DNA of 64,000 nucleotides from Cyanobium usitatum str. Tous. GTDB taxonomy: Bacteria; Cyanobacteriota; Cyanobacteriia; PCC-6307; Cyanobiaceae. Below are positions 37,459 through 48,544 of the stretch, one piece after another. The first letter of the stretch is position 1, and each line of letters starts with the position of its first letter. The stretch covers positions 56,881 through 120,880 of the forward strand of contig NZ_PXXO01000008.1 in NCBI RefSeq assembly GCF_003011885.1. Reading direction: 5' to 3'. Position numbers and translations under genes: made by a program. The notes under the pieces are model-generated. The model did not search any database and was not told the DNA's origin. It saw nothing but the letters and a program-made list of their open reading frames with translations.

Positions 37459-38726
37459 CAGCCCTCTCCGCGCGGCACCAGGAAGGCCAGGCTGGCTGTG
37501 TAGCCGTGCAGATGGGTGCTACCGGCGACCGGGCCGATTTCGCCGTTGCAGAACGATCCGGCGATGGGCACCTGATCAAACACTTCCCGGCACAGCTCCA
37601 CGTCGCCATCGGCGCTGCCGTAGAGCCCAACGCCACGGCCTAGGCAGGCAAACAGCAGGGCGGCTAGGGGCTCCGGGTTGCGACCCCGTTGGCTGGTCAG
37701 CAGCTGGCGCAGTTCCAGTCTGGAGGTGCTGGCATCGCGCAGTTGGAACTGCACCTGTTGTCCCACCCGCATCCGTTCAGCTACGGCTACGGCGCCGTTG
37801 CGGGGGTCGACACCAAGCAGGTTGCGCACCAGAAAAGCGGTGGGACCATCTGGATCTGCGGCGCTGAGGCTGAAGTTGCTACGGCCCACGCCCAGGAACA
37901 GCGAGTGCTTCACCAGCTCCCGCTCCTCGGGATTCAGATCCGTGAGGATCGACTGAAGCGCTGCTACAGGGCTGCGGCGGGCCTGGCCCTGGCTCACCTC
38001 CAGCACCACGTTGCGCTGAACTTGCTCCACATCAAAAACCGGCCCGATCGGCCGGCAGCCCTGGGCCACCACCGGATCGAGTTGCCAGGCTCCACCAATG
38101 AGGCAGCCGACAGCACCGCGAACCACCTGATCTCCAAACAGCAGGGAGCCATGGCCGGCACTGTGGGGGCCGGCGACGCCGCCAATTTTCGCCGCCCCTG
38201 GACAGGCGTAATCCAGGCCACTGATCAGATCGTTGATCCGGGAGCAGCTGGGATCCACCAGCAGCAGCATCGAGGGGCTGGGAGCTGCTGGCGCATCGAG
38301 CAGGTCGCGCCAGGGATCAGCCGGGCCGTCGAGGTCGGGAAGGGAGTCGGTATCAATCGCAAAAGGGTGGAGCTCGGCGCCGGGTAGGCGCAGCAGGGTG
38401 ACACTCAGGGCTGGTTTGTTCTCCAGCTCATGGGGGGTGCCGCCAGCATCGGTGCCCACCACCCCACCGCCCAGGCAGCCAAGCCAATGGCTGGCTGAGA
38501 GTTTCCCCTGAAGTAGGGGCAGCAGCCGGGGCAGGTCGCTGGCGTAGCTGGCTGCGACGAAGACCAAGGCCAGATCTGCTGGACCGGCCCCCCGCAGCTG
38601 GCTGGCGATCTCTTCAACCGACGCCTGCAGCGAGGTTTCGCTGGCCAGGGCGGTGCGGCACCAGGCCTGGGCTGGACGGGCTCCGAAGGTGCGGGAGAGC
38701 CAGCTGGGCAGGGAGAAGGCGGCCAT
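37458..38726 (-). CDS. FIST-domain (FIST_N/FIST_C) sensory protein
   Basis: A 422-residue cytosolic protein. The FIST_N domain occupies roughly residues 30-220 ([52 protein letters not shown]) and FIST_C the remainder ([50 protein letters not shown]). FIST domains are proposed ligand sensors for amino acids or similar small molecules; here no output domain is attached. The start is the ATG giving [11 protein letters not shown]. Translationally linked to trmB. Confidence 0.87.
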   Translation of the reverse strand: MAAFSLPSWLSRTFGARPAQAWCRTALASETSLQASVEEIASQLRGAGPADLALVFVAASYASDLPRLLPLLQGKLSASHWLGCLGGGVVGTDAGGTPHELENKPALSVTLLRLPGAELHPFAIDTDSLPDLDGPADPWRDLLDAPAAPSPSMLLLVDPSCSRINDLISGLDYACPGAAKIGGVAGPHSAGHGSLLFGDQVVRGAVGCLIGGAWQLDPVVAQGCRPIGPVFDVEQVQRNVVLEVSQGQARRSPVAALQSILTDLNPEERELVKHSLFLGVGRSNFSLSAADPDGPTAFLVRNLLGVDPRNGAVAVAERMRVGQQVQFQLRDASTSRLELRQLLTSQRGRNPEPLAALLFACLGRGVGLYGSADGDVELCREVFDQVPIAGSFCNGEIGPVAGSTHLHGYTASLAFLVPRGEG

Positions 38727-38761
38727 GACCTGGACCCTATCGCTTGCCGGGGACGCGGATA

Positions 38762-39415
38762 ATGGCGCCTTACCGAACCACACGCGTGCTCGCCGCCCTA
38801 CCAGAACCTCTGTACCGCTCCTTGGTGTGGCTCGATGTCCGCCTGGCGATGCTGTTCAGCGTCGGCTTGCCCCTAGTGCTCCTGATCTGGGCGTCGGTAC
38901 GCAAGGAGGGATCCTTAGTGCGCCTGCTGGGGATTTATTGGAAGGTGGCCAGCCTGTTGCTGCTTGCAACCCTGCTGCTCACCGACCGGAGGCCCCTCGG
39001 CTTTGTGGTTTTGCTGCTGGCCCAGCTACTGGTGGTGCTGAGCGTCTGGTTCTGGGTGGATCTCAACGAGGAGCTGGCCGACCTGCCGCCCTGGCGTCCC
39101 TTGCCCCTGACCCTGCGCATCTGGCGCTGGAGTCTCACGGCGTGGGCCGTGCTTGGCGCCCTGCTTACTGCCACGGCCCTGGGCTGTTTGGGCCCCGGAG
39201 GCTTGGCCCAGCCCCGTTGCGCCGCTTGGATTCAGCCGCCCCTTGGCCTGCACCGGCATGTTGAGGGGCTGTTTGCCTTCATTTTTGGCGGCGAATGGAC
39301 CCCTGCCGTGGCCGCCTTCATCGGTTACGTGGGTTTGGTTGCCTATGTGGTGGGACTGTTGCAATGGCTGCTGGTGCGCTTGCCAAAGCAGGGGCGAATC
39401 GCTGGCGATTTCTGA
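38762..39415 (+). CDS. DUF3177 family membrane protein
   Basis: A 217-residue integral membrane protein with about five helices. Features include LYRSLVWLDVRLAMLFSVGL near the N-terminus, IYWKVASLLLLATLLLTDRR, WFWVDLNEELADLPPWRPL and the final FIGYVGLVAYVVGLLQWLL. It matches the cyanobacterial DUF3177 family of unknown function. The ATG giving MAPYRTTR was preferred over an upstream in-frame one lying closer to the divergent FIST gene. Confidence 0.83.
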   Translation: MAPYRTTRVLAALPEPLYRSLVWLDVRLAMLFSVGLPLVLLIWASVRKEGSLVRLLGIYWKVASLLLLATLLLTDRRPLGFVVLLLAQLLVVLSVWFWVDLNEELADLPPWRPLPLTLRIWRWSLTAWAVLGALLTATALGCLGPGGLAQPRCAAWIQPPLGLHRHVEGLFAFIFGGEWTPAVAAFIGYVGLVAYVVGLLQWLLVRLPKQGRIAGDF

Positions 39416-39461
39416 GGATCAGCCCTATTGCTTCCTCTGCCGCCCCGCCTTCTCTCTGGCC

Positions 39462-39788
39462 ATGACCCTCTCCGCTGCATCTGCGATGGCCCTGCTGGCC
39501 AGGCTGGAAGAATTGAGCCGGGAGCGGCCCGATCGGGTGCTGCGGCTCAGGGGCCAGCTTCAGTTGGCGGCAGGTCCGCTTGAGCCCTACGAGCTGCTGA
39601 TTTTTCGGGGTTTTTCGAGCAGCACCACCCACCCCACCGATTTCGATCCCGACCAGCCATTGCTGCCCGAGGGGGCGGTGATCGAAACAGCTGAATTACT
39701 GCAGGCCCCCCTGAATCCGGCTTCGGAACAGCTGTTGGCTGGGCCAGTTTCCCCTGAGGTTTTCCTTGAATCCGGCGGTTGGGATTGA
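39462..39788 (+). CDS. Conserved cyanobacterial hypothetical protein
   Basis: A 108-residue soluble protein. The conserved core is RVLRLRGQLQLAAGPLEPYE, LLIFRGFSSSTTHPTDFDPD and QPLLPEGAVIETAELLQAPL. Similar short proteins exist across cyanobacteria and plants as I recall, without known function. A second ATG eight codons in is an alternative start. It lies 46 bp after DUF3177 in the same direction and converges on the cupin gene. Confidence 0.72.
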   Translation: MTLSAASAMALLARLEELSRERPDRVLRLRGQLQLAAGPLEPYELLIFRGFSSSTTHPTDFDPDQPLLPEGAVIETAELLQAPLNPASEQLLAGPVSPEVFLESGGWD

Positions 39789-39797
39789 GCCCCCAGA

Positions 39798-40291
39798 TCA
39801 GCCCATACCAACCAGGCGGCGCCAATCACTGCAGCAGGATTCCAGCTGGGCGGCGTGGCACTGCAGCTGGGTCTGGCTGGCTAGTTCGAAATCGACGAAA
39901 TCAAAGCCTGGGGCCACTGTGCAGCCCACCAGGCTCCATGTGGTGTTTCCAGCTACGGGTTCAGCTGCGAACCAGCTGCCAGCAGGCACTACAACCTGGG
40001 GCTGTTCTCCGGCGCTTAGATCAAGCCCAAGCCTGCTGACGCAAGCCTGGCCATCCGGGTGGAGTTGATAGATCAGGAGCCCGTCGCCGCCATGGTGGTG
40101 CCAGGCCTCATCGGAGCAGATCCGATGCCAGCTGGACCACTCGCCTGCGGCCAGTAAATACAAGATCGCCGTGCTGGCGGCCCTGGCTCCCCGCGGCGTT
40201 TCCACCACCTCACTTGACCGGTAGGTCTCGCGGTAGTGGCCACCCTCCGGATGGGGCTGGAGTTCCAGCCGCTCAATCAGTGCCTTGGCGT

Positions 40292-40295
<4 letters not shown>
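39798..40295 (-). CDS. Cupin (DUF985) family protein, probable CTG start
   Basis: A 165-residue cupin. LQPHPEGGHYRETYRS is the DUF985 signature, followed by LLAAGEWSSWHRICSDEAWHHHG with metal-binding His residues, VVVPAGSWFAAEPV and the C-terminal VAPGFDFVDFELA. No ATG, GTG or TTG precedes the conserved region near the usual start. The codon in the right place is CTG, which overlaps the ileS stop as CTGA, mimicking the common ATGA coupling. Starts further upstream would lie deep inside ileS. Function unknown, probably a small-molecule isomerase or binding protein. Confidence 0.8.
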
Positions 40296-43210
<2,915 letters not shown>

Positions 43211-43234
43211 GTCGCCTGGGGGCAGCAGTGCTGA

Positions 43235-43774
43235 TTATCCCGCCTGGCTGCTGGAGGGCTCGGGCAGCGGTTGCGGTTCCGGGATTTCGGCCGTCACCAG
43301 GCTGTCGATCACCAGGCTGTCGATCTCGCTGGTGGAGCTCGGCTCTTCCGGGCGCACCCAGCGTTTGCCACTGGCTTTGGGCTGGCGTTGCTGAGTCAGC
43401 CATTGGCTCATGCCTGAAGTGGCAGTGGTCAGGAGGGCGAGCAGATGGGCCAGGCTGGCGCCGGCTTGTTGCAGGCTCGTCTGCCAGCGTTCCGTCGACC
43501 AAAGCCGCTGCTGCTCCTCAGCGGTGAGCTGCCGCCAACGGCCCTGGGAAACCTCGCCTGCGAGCCTGCCGATCAGTAGGCCACCGCAAAGCACGCCCAG
43601 CATCGGTGCGCCCGTGAGCCGGTCGGCACTGGTTACAAGCACCAGGCCCAGCAGCAGCACTACGGCGCCCCAGGCCGAATCCCGTGGCCGGCTCAGTTCG
43701 GTGGCCAGCAGCGGCAGCAGCAGGATGGCGAGTCCCAGCAGCAGCGCCAGGAGTCCGCCCAGGGTGGCGAGCAT
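43235..43774 (-). CDS. Hypothetical membrane protein upstream of ileS
   Basis: A 179-residue protein with two to four hydrophobic segments (MLATLGGLLALLLGLAILLL, AWGAVVLLLGLVLV, MLGVLCGGLLIGRLAG), then a cytosolic region with WRQLTAEEQQRLWSTERWQ and a charged Ser/Pro/Glu tail. No family recognised. The start is set at the first usable ATG (MLATLGG); codons upstream approach the tRNA-Leu on the other strand. It precedes ileS by 24 bp. Confidence 0.7.
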   Translation of the reverse strand: MLATLGGLLALLLGLAILLLPLLATELSRPRDSAWGAVVLLLGLVLVTSADRLTGAPMLGVLCGGLLIGRLAGEVSQGRWRQLTAEEQQRLWSTERWQTSLQQAGASLAHLLALLTTATSGMSQWLTQQRQPKASGKRWVRPEEPSSTSEIDSLVIDSLVTAEIPEPQPLPEPSSSQAG

Positions 43775-43839
43775 GGCCAGAAGGCGTGGAGTCCCCCATT
43801 GTGGGCGACTCCACGCATCTGTCTCTACAGTCCCGTTCT

Positions 43840-43921
43840 GCCCACCTGGCGGAATTGGTAGACGCGCTGGTTTTAGGTACCAGTGGCTTAGGTCGTGGGG
43901 GTTCAAGTCCCCCGGTGGGCA
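43840..43921 (+). tRNA. tRNA-Leu (anticodon UAG)
   Basis: An 82-base class II tRNA with a long variable arm. The acceptor GCCCACC pairs fully with GGTGGGC, the discriminator is A, the D arm begins TGGCGGAATTGGTAGACGC, and the anticodon stem CTGGT/ACCAG encloses TTTAGGT with anticodon TAG. The T arm is GGGGGTTCAAGTCCCCC. No intron. It lies just upstream of crtR. Confidence 0.96.
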
Positions 43922-43976
43922 TCATCACTTTCTTAAGTTGCCTTGATGCAACGTTCTGGGATCTGGTTCGGCTGAG

Positions 43977-45002
43977 ATGACACAGGTTCTGGGCGCCTCT
44001 CCAACCGCCGTGCTCTCCGAGGGGGCAATGGCTTCTCCCTCGCGGCTTGTGCCGCGCGAATTTCTTGACCCGCCTGCTGCCTGGAACCCCACGGTTGGGC
44101 TGTTTTTGGCTGGCTACGGCTTGGCTGCCCTCACGATTTGGGGCTGGTTCGTTGCTGGCTGGCCCCTGCCCGTGCTGCTTGCTACCGGATTTCTGGCCTT
44201 GCACTTAGAGGGCACGGTGATTCACGACGCCTGCCACAACGCGGCCCATCCGCACCGCTTCTGGAATGCGGTGATGGGCCATGGCGCTGCCCTGCTGCTT
44301 GGCTTCAGCTTTCCCGTTTTTACCAGGGTGCACCTGCAGCACCATGCCCATGTCAATGATCCCAAGAACGATCCTGATCACATCGTCAGCACTTTTGGAC
44401 CCCTGTGGTTGATTGCGCCACGATTTTTCTATCACGAGCTGTTTTTCTTCCGCCGCCGTTTGTGGCGTCGTTATGAACTGTTTGAGTGGGGCCTAGCCCG
44501 GGTTGTATTTGTGGCGATAGTTGTGGCCGCTGCAAAATTTGGCTTTCTTGACTTTATTTTCAACTGCTGGTTTGCCCCTGCCCTAATGGTCGGAGTGACC
44601 TTGGGCCTGTTCTTTGACTACTTGCCCCACCGCCCCTTCCAGTCACGCAACCGCTGGCACAACTCCCGCGTATATCCGGGACGACTGATGAATTGGTTGA
44701 TCATGGGTCAGAATTATCACCTTATTCATCACCTGTGGCCCTCTATACCCTGGTTTGAATACCGCCCTGCTTATCACGCCACTAAGCCCATCCTTGATGC
44801 CAAAGGTTCGCCCCAGCGGCTTGGCTTGTTTGAAACCAAGAATGATGGTCTTAACTTCCTCTACGATATCTTCCTTGGCGTTCGAAGTCATCGCAAAAGG
44901 CGCAGCAAGCTTAGGCCTATTGCTGCATTAATGCCCACCCGCCATGCCCGCAGGCGAGTGCTGGAGTTGCTTCATCGCACTGCAATTTCGCCGGTGCGTT
45001 AA
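43977..45002 (+). CDS. crtR: Beta-carotene hydroxylase (CrtR, fatty-acid-desaturase fold)
   Basis: A 341-residue di-iron membrane hydroxylase that makes zeaxanthin from beta-carotene. The histidine boxes are HDACHN, HLQHHAHVND and YHLIHHLWP, with FDYLPHRPFQSR before the last. Four or so membrane helices. Picocyanobacterial zeaxanthin is a major photoprotectant. The position between tRNA-Leu and convergent gatC is, to my knowledge, conserved in related genomes. The first ATG is taken; an internal MASPSRL is possible. Confidence 0.9.
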   Translation: MTQVLGASPTAVLSEGAMASPSRLVPREFLDPPAAWNPTVGLFLAGYGLAALTIWGWFVAGWPLPVLLATGFLALHLEGTVIHDACHNAAHPHRFWNAVMGHGAALLLGFSFPVFTRVHLQHHAHVNDPKNDPDHIVSTFGPLWLIAPRFFYHELFFFRRRLWRRYELFEWGLARVVFVAIVVAAAKFGFLDFIFNCWFAPALMVGVTLGLFFDYLPHRPFQSRNRWHNSRVYPGRLMNWLIMGQNYHLIHHLWPSIPWFEYRPAYHATKPILDAKGSPQRLGLFETKNDGLNFLYDIFLGVRSHRKRRSKLRPIAALMPTRHARRRVLELLHRTAISPVR

Positions 45003-45020
45003 CTGGTTAGTTGACTTAGC

Positions 45021-45314
45021 TCAGCTGGCTACGATTTTGGGCACGCGGATGAAGTCCCCCTCCCTTTGGGGAGCTTCATTTAGTAGCTCTTCGCGCACGT
45101 CCGTAGGGGTTACCAGATCTTCACGGCAGACGTTTACTACTTCCACCGCTCGAGTGGTGGCTGCTACTCCTTCCGTGTCTACTGTTTCAAGGTGGGCTAC
45201 GTAGTCGAGGATGCGCTCGAGCTGGCCGGTGTAAGTGGCGATCTTGGCCTCCGGCAGGTCTAGGCGGGCCAGCTTGGCCACCTTGCGCACGTCGTCTGCG
45301 GTGATCTTGCTCAT
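45021..45314 (-). CDS. gatC: Aspartyl/glutamyl-tRNA amidotransferase subunit C
   Basis: A 97-residue GatC, the small subunit of the GatCAB complex that converts misacylated Glu-tRNAGln to Gln-tRNAGln. It has the N-terminal [20 protein letters not shown] and C-terminal [21 protein letters not shown] blocks. It follows the creatininase-family gene on the same strand with 31 bp between. Confidence 0.94.
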   Translation of the reverse strand: MSKITADDVRKVAKLARLDLPEAKIATYTGQLERILDYVAHLETVDTEGVAATTRAVEVVNVCREDLVTPTDVREELLNEAPQREGDFIRVPKIVAS

Positions 45315-45345
45315 CGGGATTTACCAGATATGCCGACGCTAGCGC

Positions 45346-46116
45346 TCAGGTCAGAAAGGCTTCCAGGTCTGAGGCAAGGGCGGTGGCGGCCAGCTCCAAG
45401 AAGCGCTCGCCATGGCTGGCCTGGGCCAGGTAGGGGTTTGAGCCCATGCGGCCATCCGGATGGCGGCGGCGGAAATCTTCGGGGCCGTGGATGGGGCCGG
45501 CCGGGGCTGGATCAGGCAGGGGCCTCTGCTTGGTCTGGAGGCTGGGCTCCAGGTGCAATGTGAGGGCTATTTCGCTGGGGGTGGCGTGGTGACCTTCTTC
45601 CGCGCCATAAAGGCTGCGCGCCTCCTGCATTACCGGGCCAGCCATGAACCAATTGGCCAGCTTGCAGCGCAGCCGCGGCGCCACCGCCAGGCCCCGATCG
45701 GCGGCGGTGGCATAGGCCTGGGCGAAAGCGGCCTTGCTGGTGGCGATGTTGCCGCCATGGCCGTTGATTACGTAGATGCGCTCGAAGCCGTGGCGTGCAA
45801 GTGACAGCACCACGTCGTGCAGAACGGCTAGCAGGGTGGAGGGTTGCAGGCTCACGGTGCCAGCAAAGCCCAAGTGGTGCTCGGCCATGCCGAACGCCTG
45901 GGCCGGAGTCACCAGCACGCCGGTGCGGCGGCCCACTTCCAGGGCCACGGCCTCGGCCGTGAGCGCATCGGTGCCGATGGCGCCGGTGGGGCCGTGCTGC
46001 TCGGTGGAGCCCAGGGGCACGATCACGCCCTTGCAATTTTCCAGATAGGTCTCCACCTCAGGCCAGCTACGCAGTTGCAGGCGAATGGCGTCATTGGAGC
46101 TGGCGGATTGGATCAT
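45346..46116 (-). CDS. Creatininase-family amidohydrolase
   Basis: A 256-residue metal-dependent amidohydrolase. LGSTEQHGPTGAIGTD and INGHGGNIATSKAAF carry the metal-binding Glu, His and Asp residues, and GAEEGHHATPSEIALTLHL the later Glu/His. In cyanobacteria creatinine is not a plausible substrate; relatives act on pterin or flavin precursors, so the true substrate is open. It may be co-transcribed with gatC. Confidence 0.9.
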   Translation of the reverse strand: MIQSASSNDAIRLQLRSWPEVETYLENCKGVIVPLGSTEQHGPTGAIGTDALTAEAVALEVGRRTGVLVTPAQAFGMAEHHLGFAGTVSLQPSTLLAVLHDVVLSLARHGFERIYVINGHGGNIATSKAAFAQAYATAADRGLAVAPRLRCKLANWFMAGPVMQEARSLYGAEEGHHATPSEIALTLHLEPSLQTKQRPLPDPAPAGPIHGPEDFRRRHPDGRMGSNPYLAQASHGERFLELAATALASDLEAFLT

Positions 46117-46178
46117 GGTGAACAGCAGGTAGAGCCTGGAGACTGGCTAATGTTTGAAGGCCAGCAGTGCCTCGGCCC

Positions 46179-46481
46179 ATGCTGCACCGCAAGCTTTATC
46201 AGTTTTGTGCCGAACAGCGCCCGGTGTGGGTGTTTTTGCGTGACCAGCAGCGCTGGATTGAGGCGGCCACGGTGGTTGAGGTCGAGGGGGATCTCGTCAC
46301 CCTGCGCTACGACGCTGAAGACGACGACGAAACCCACAGCTGGGAGGAGAGCGTGCGACTCGATTCGATCGGGGCCGTCAGCACCAGGCTGGCCTACGTC
46401 TGCCGCAGCGGCAGTCCCGATGACGTGATCACCTCCGAAGACTGCCCTGAGGCTGAGAGGCTGCCTAGTCAGGGTCAGTGA
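46179..46481 (+). CDS. DUF6679 family protein
   Basis: A 100-residue soluble protein. HRKLYQFCAEQRPVWVFLRDQQRWIE (about residues 3-28), VEVEGDLVTLRYDAEDDD and SWEESVRLDSIGAV match the cyanobacterial DUF6679 family. The ATG giving MLHRKLYQ is preferred to an in-frame GTG four codons upstream. Its 3' end overlaps a convergent tiny membrane-protein gene by 7 bp. Function unknown. Confidence 0.82.
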   Translation: MLHRKLYQFCAEQRPVWVFLRDQQRWIEAATVVEVEGDLVTLRYDAEDDDETHSWEESVRLDSIGAVSTRLAYVCRSGSPDDVITSEDCPEAERLPSQGQ

Positions 46482-46612
46482 GCGGTGCCGTTGCCGTCGT
46501 AGTCGTCGCTGTCGTAGTAGCCACCTTTGGTGCCAAAAAACAGGGTGGCCAGTACAAAAAGGCCGCTGCCAAAGATGAGCACAGTGGCGAGGGAGAAACC
46601 GGTGGTGTGCAT
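46475..46612 (-). CDS. 45-residue single-helix membrane protein
   Basis: A tiny protein beginning [19 protein letters not shown], with one membrane helix continuing through [12 protein letters not shown], and ending in a Tyr/Asp-rich tail ([14 protein letters not shown]). The clean hydrophobic-plus-acidic layout, ATG start and position between DUF6679 and mpg argue that it is real. It looks like small photosynthetic or NDH complex subunits, but I cannot name it. Divergent from mpg. Confidence 0.7.
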   Translation of the reverse strand: MHTTGFSLATVLIFGSGLFVLATLFFGTKGGYYDSDDYDGNGTAH

Positions 46613-46689
46613 GGCGGACCAGGGTTTTGACACTTAAGGACTTCAGTTTGCTGGCGGCTGCTCCCAGTGGCGAGCAACACCTCGAACTT

Positions 46690-46946
46690 GTGGTGAATCC
46701 ATTGCCGAAGGCTTTCTTCGCCCGCCCCGCCGAGCAGGTCGCCCCCGAGCTCATTGGCTGCCTGCTGGTGAAACGCCAAGTCTCAGGCGAGCTGCTGAGG
46801 GGCGTGATTGTGGAAACGGAGGCGTATTGCCAATCCGACCCCGCCTGCCACGGCTATCGCCGCCGCTTCCCCAGCAACGAAACCCTGTTTGGTGAGCCTG
46901 GGCGGTTTTATGTGTATGTGAGCTATGGCATCCACCACTGCGTCAA
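46690..46946 (+). pseudogene. mpg: Resident mpg 5' fragment, truncated by element insertion
   Basis: The first 85 or so codons of 3-methyladenine DNA glycosylase ([57 protein letters not shown]). The glycosylase frame departs from homology at base 46,947 and ends soon after at a stop, 46,983. No ATG is available: GTG at 46,690 or 46,693, or TTG at 46,627, would start the gene. Joining this fragment to the mpg sequence from 51,935 gives an uninterrupted frame, so this is the original 5' end cut off by the mobile element. The product would lack the C-terminal half of the fold. Confidence 0.88.
46711..46946 (+). repeat. Left junction repeat (attL side), copy of mpg 5' region
   Basis: A 236 bp segment repeated without indels 4,988 bp away, with about 20 mismatches by eye (roughly 91% identity), including an unbroken 67 bp match from 46,714 to 46,780. 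The homology stops exactly after CACCACTGCGTCAA, here at 46,933-46,946, which makes this 14 bp the best candidate for the crossover core. Confidence 0.85.
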
Positions 46947-46948
46947 GC

Positions 46949-47129
46949 GAGCCGTGACTTCAAGGAGCTCAGGCTGGGCTTGAAGTTTCAGTGCTGCCAA
47001 GGGGTCTCCCAGCCAATCTCCAAGCCACTGCCCCAAAAACTCCCAGATTTTTCTCCCAGAGACCCCCAGGGCTACGAAGAGCTACAAGCCGAGTTGGCTG
47101 GCTTGGCTTTGTCAGTGTTGAAGCCGTAG
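46949..47129 (+). other. Possible gene remnant at left end of element
   Basis: A frame different from mpg reads [18 protein letters not shown], then PISKPLPQKLPDFSPRD and GYEELQAELAGLALSVLKP before a stop. The composition is protein-like, yet no start codon is present inside the element, suggesting the C-terminal end of a lost gene or a coincidence. An overlapping short frame in another phase looks less protein-like. No function proposed. Confidence 0.3.
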
Positions 47130-47156
47130 CCCTGGCGTCAGCAGCAGCACCGCCCA

Positions 47157-48227
47157 GTGAAGAAACCACCTTCTCTACGAAATAACAACGGCAGCCTCCA
47201 GGTGCGGGTGCGGATTGATGGGAGGGATGCGTTTATCAACCGCCTGGGTCGCTGGAGTGACCCTGTGGCAGTAGCCAAAGCCCACGCCATCGCCGCCCAA
47301 ATCTGGAGCGACTACTGCCAGGGCACTTTTGATAGAAGCCTGATGGCATACCAACCCCTCATAGGCGGCAAGGAGGTGGGTCTGCTGGAGGCGTTGAGGG
47401 TGCGGGCAGAGACCAAACGCCAGGCAGCCGCCATCCACGCCTACAAGCTGCTCCAGAGGTATGGGCTTCCTATCCGTAACCGCAGTGACGCAGAAGGGTT
47501 TCTGGGGTGGTTACGGGCAGAGGGATTGGGTGATAGCACCATCGCTGGGTTGATGACCCACTACCGCCAGTGCTGCGGTGGAAATCGCCACCTGTTTTCC
47601 CACACGCTGAAGTGGCAGCGGCGCTCTGTGTTGAGTGATGTGCTGAGCGTGGAAGAAATCCAAATGGTGCTGAGTGATTTGGAGAGCAAAGAGCCCTGGT
47701 ATTACCCACTGTTTCTGCTGTGGCTCAGCACAGGGATGAGGAATGGTGAAATCAGGGGTTTGACCTGGGATTGCCTGAGGTGGGTCGATGGGGAAGTGCT
47801 GATAAGCAAGAGCTTGCGGCGTGATGGCTACAACTCAGGTCAGCACAGTTGGGCGCCCACTAAGACAGGGAAAGAGCGTGTGGTGCCCCTGACGCCCCAG
47901 GTGCTGGAAACCCTCAAGAAGCACCAGCAGCAGATGAAGCAGCTGGGTGTTTATGACCCTTACGGGCTGGTCTTTGTCACGCCCACCAGTCACACGAATA
48001 TCTACGACCATCTGGTGGGTCGTGTGTGGCACCGCAGCTTGGAGCGTTGTGGATTGAAGCCCCGTCGCCTTTACGCCCAGCGGCATTCCTTTCTCAGTCA
48101 CGCCTTGGCGATGGGAAACTCACCAGCTGATTTGGCAGCGGCGGCAGGGCACTCCACCAAGATGCTGCTGGATACTTACGCCAAGCCAACGGGCAGATTG
48201 AAGATGCCGAGTTGGCAGACAGCCTGA
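47157..48227 (+). CDS. int: Tyrosine recombinase / integrase
   Basis: A 356-residue phage-type integrase with GTG start. An N-terminal arm-binding-like region (SLQVRVRIDGRDAFINRLG) and a core-binding domain (about 75-155) precede the catalytic domain. Arg I is in STGMRNGEIRGLTW, Lys in TKTGKERVVPL, the box II RHSFLSHALA follows LYAQ (Tyr in place of the usual His of HxxR), His/Trp position in AAGHSTKMLLDTY, which ends with the likely nucleophile Tyr. Located 210 bp from the left junction, as expected for an integrase beside its att site. All key residues except the first box II His are present. Confidence 0.9.
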   Translation: MKKPPSLRNNNGSLQVRVRIDGRDAFINRLGRWSDPVAVAKAHAIAAQIWSDYCQGTFDRSLMAYQPLIGGKEVGLLEALRVRAETKRQAAAIHAYKLLQRYGLPIRNRSDAEGFLGWLRAEGLGDSTIAGLMTHYRQCCGGNRHLFSHTLKWQRRSVLSDVLSVEEIQMVLSDLESKEPWYYPLFLLWLSTGMRNGEIRGLTWDCLRWVDGEVLISKSLRRDGYNSGQHSWAPTKTGKERVVPLTPQVLETLKKHQQQMKQLGVYDPYGLVFVTPTSHTNIYDHLVGRVWHRSLERCGLKPRRLYAQRHSFLSHALAMGNSPADLAAAAGHSTKMLLDTYAKPTGRLKMPSWQTA

Positions 48228-48544
48228 ATCGGAAAACCAAAAAGGATGCTTATTTCCAAGCTATAAAAGTGGGTGCGTAGCTGTGTGATGCAACAGGAAA
48301 ATAGTAATAAAAACAAGCTTGCGTGAAGTGTCGCTTTTGTTGGCTTTGCCTGCAGATGTTGACGTGTTAGCAAATCCACACAAGCAGACCCTGTAAAAAC
48401 AGCAACTCGCATAAATAATCACTGCCCGTAGTGCTTACTCGGTGGATTGAGAAGCGACAGCTGCGAGCAACTAACAGAAGAGAAGTGCTGGATGCCGAAG
48501 GGTGTGCCAGTGCTTCTGCGTGAGAAGAAACAGGAGAAACTCAA
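48228..48544. other. 317 bp AT-rich non-coding region upstream of rep
   Basis: Between the integrase and the Rep gene there is no convincing coding sequence. Base composition is clearly more AT-rich than the rest of the window, with A-tracts (for example around 48,290-48,310 and 48,395-48,420) and a few short inverted repeats such as CACT...AGTG near 48,420. If the Rep call is right, this is where a double-strand origin and the rep promoter would be expected; no nick site can be assigned by eye. Confidence 0.35.

Noticed and set aside
43840..43921. tRNA-Leu as the attachment site of a genomic island
   Set aside because: Downstream genes (crtR, gatC) are core genes in normal order and no integrase or direct repeat of the tRNA 3' end lies nearby.
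46991..47185. Plus-strand frame MLPRGLPANLQATAP between left junction and integrase
   Set aside because: Pro/Arg/Ala-rich frame overlapping both a more protein-like frame and the integrase start; no motif and no ribosome-binding site.
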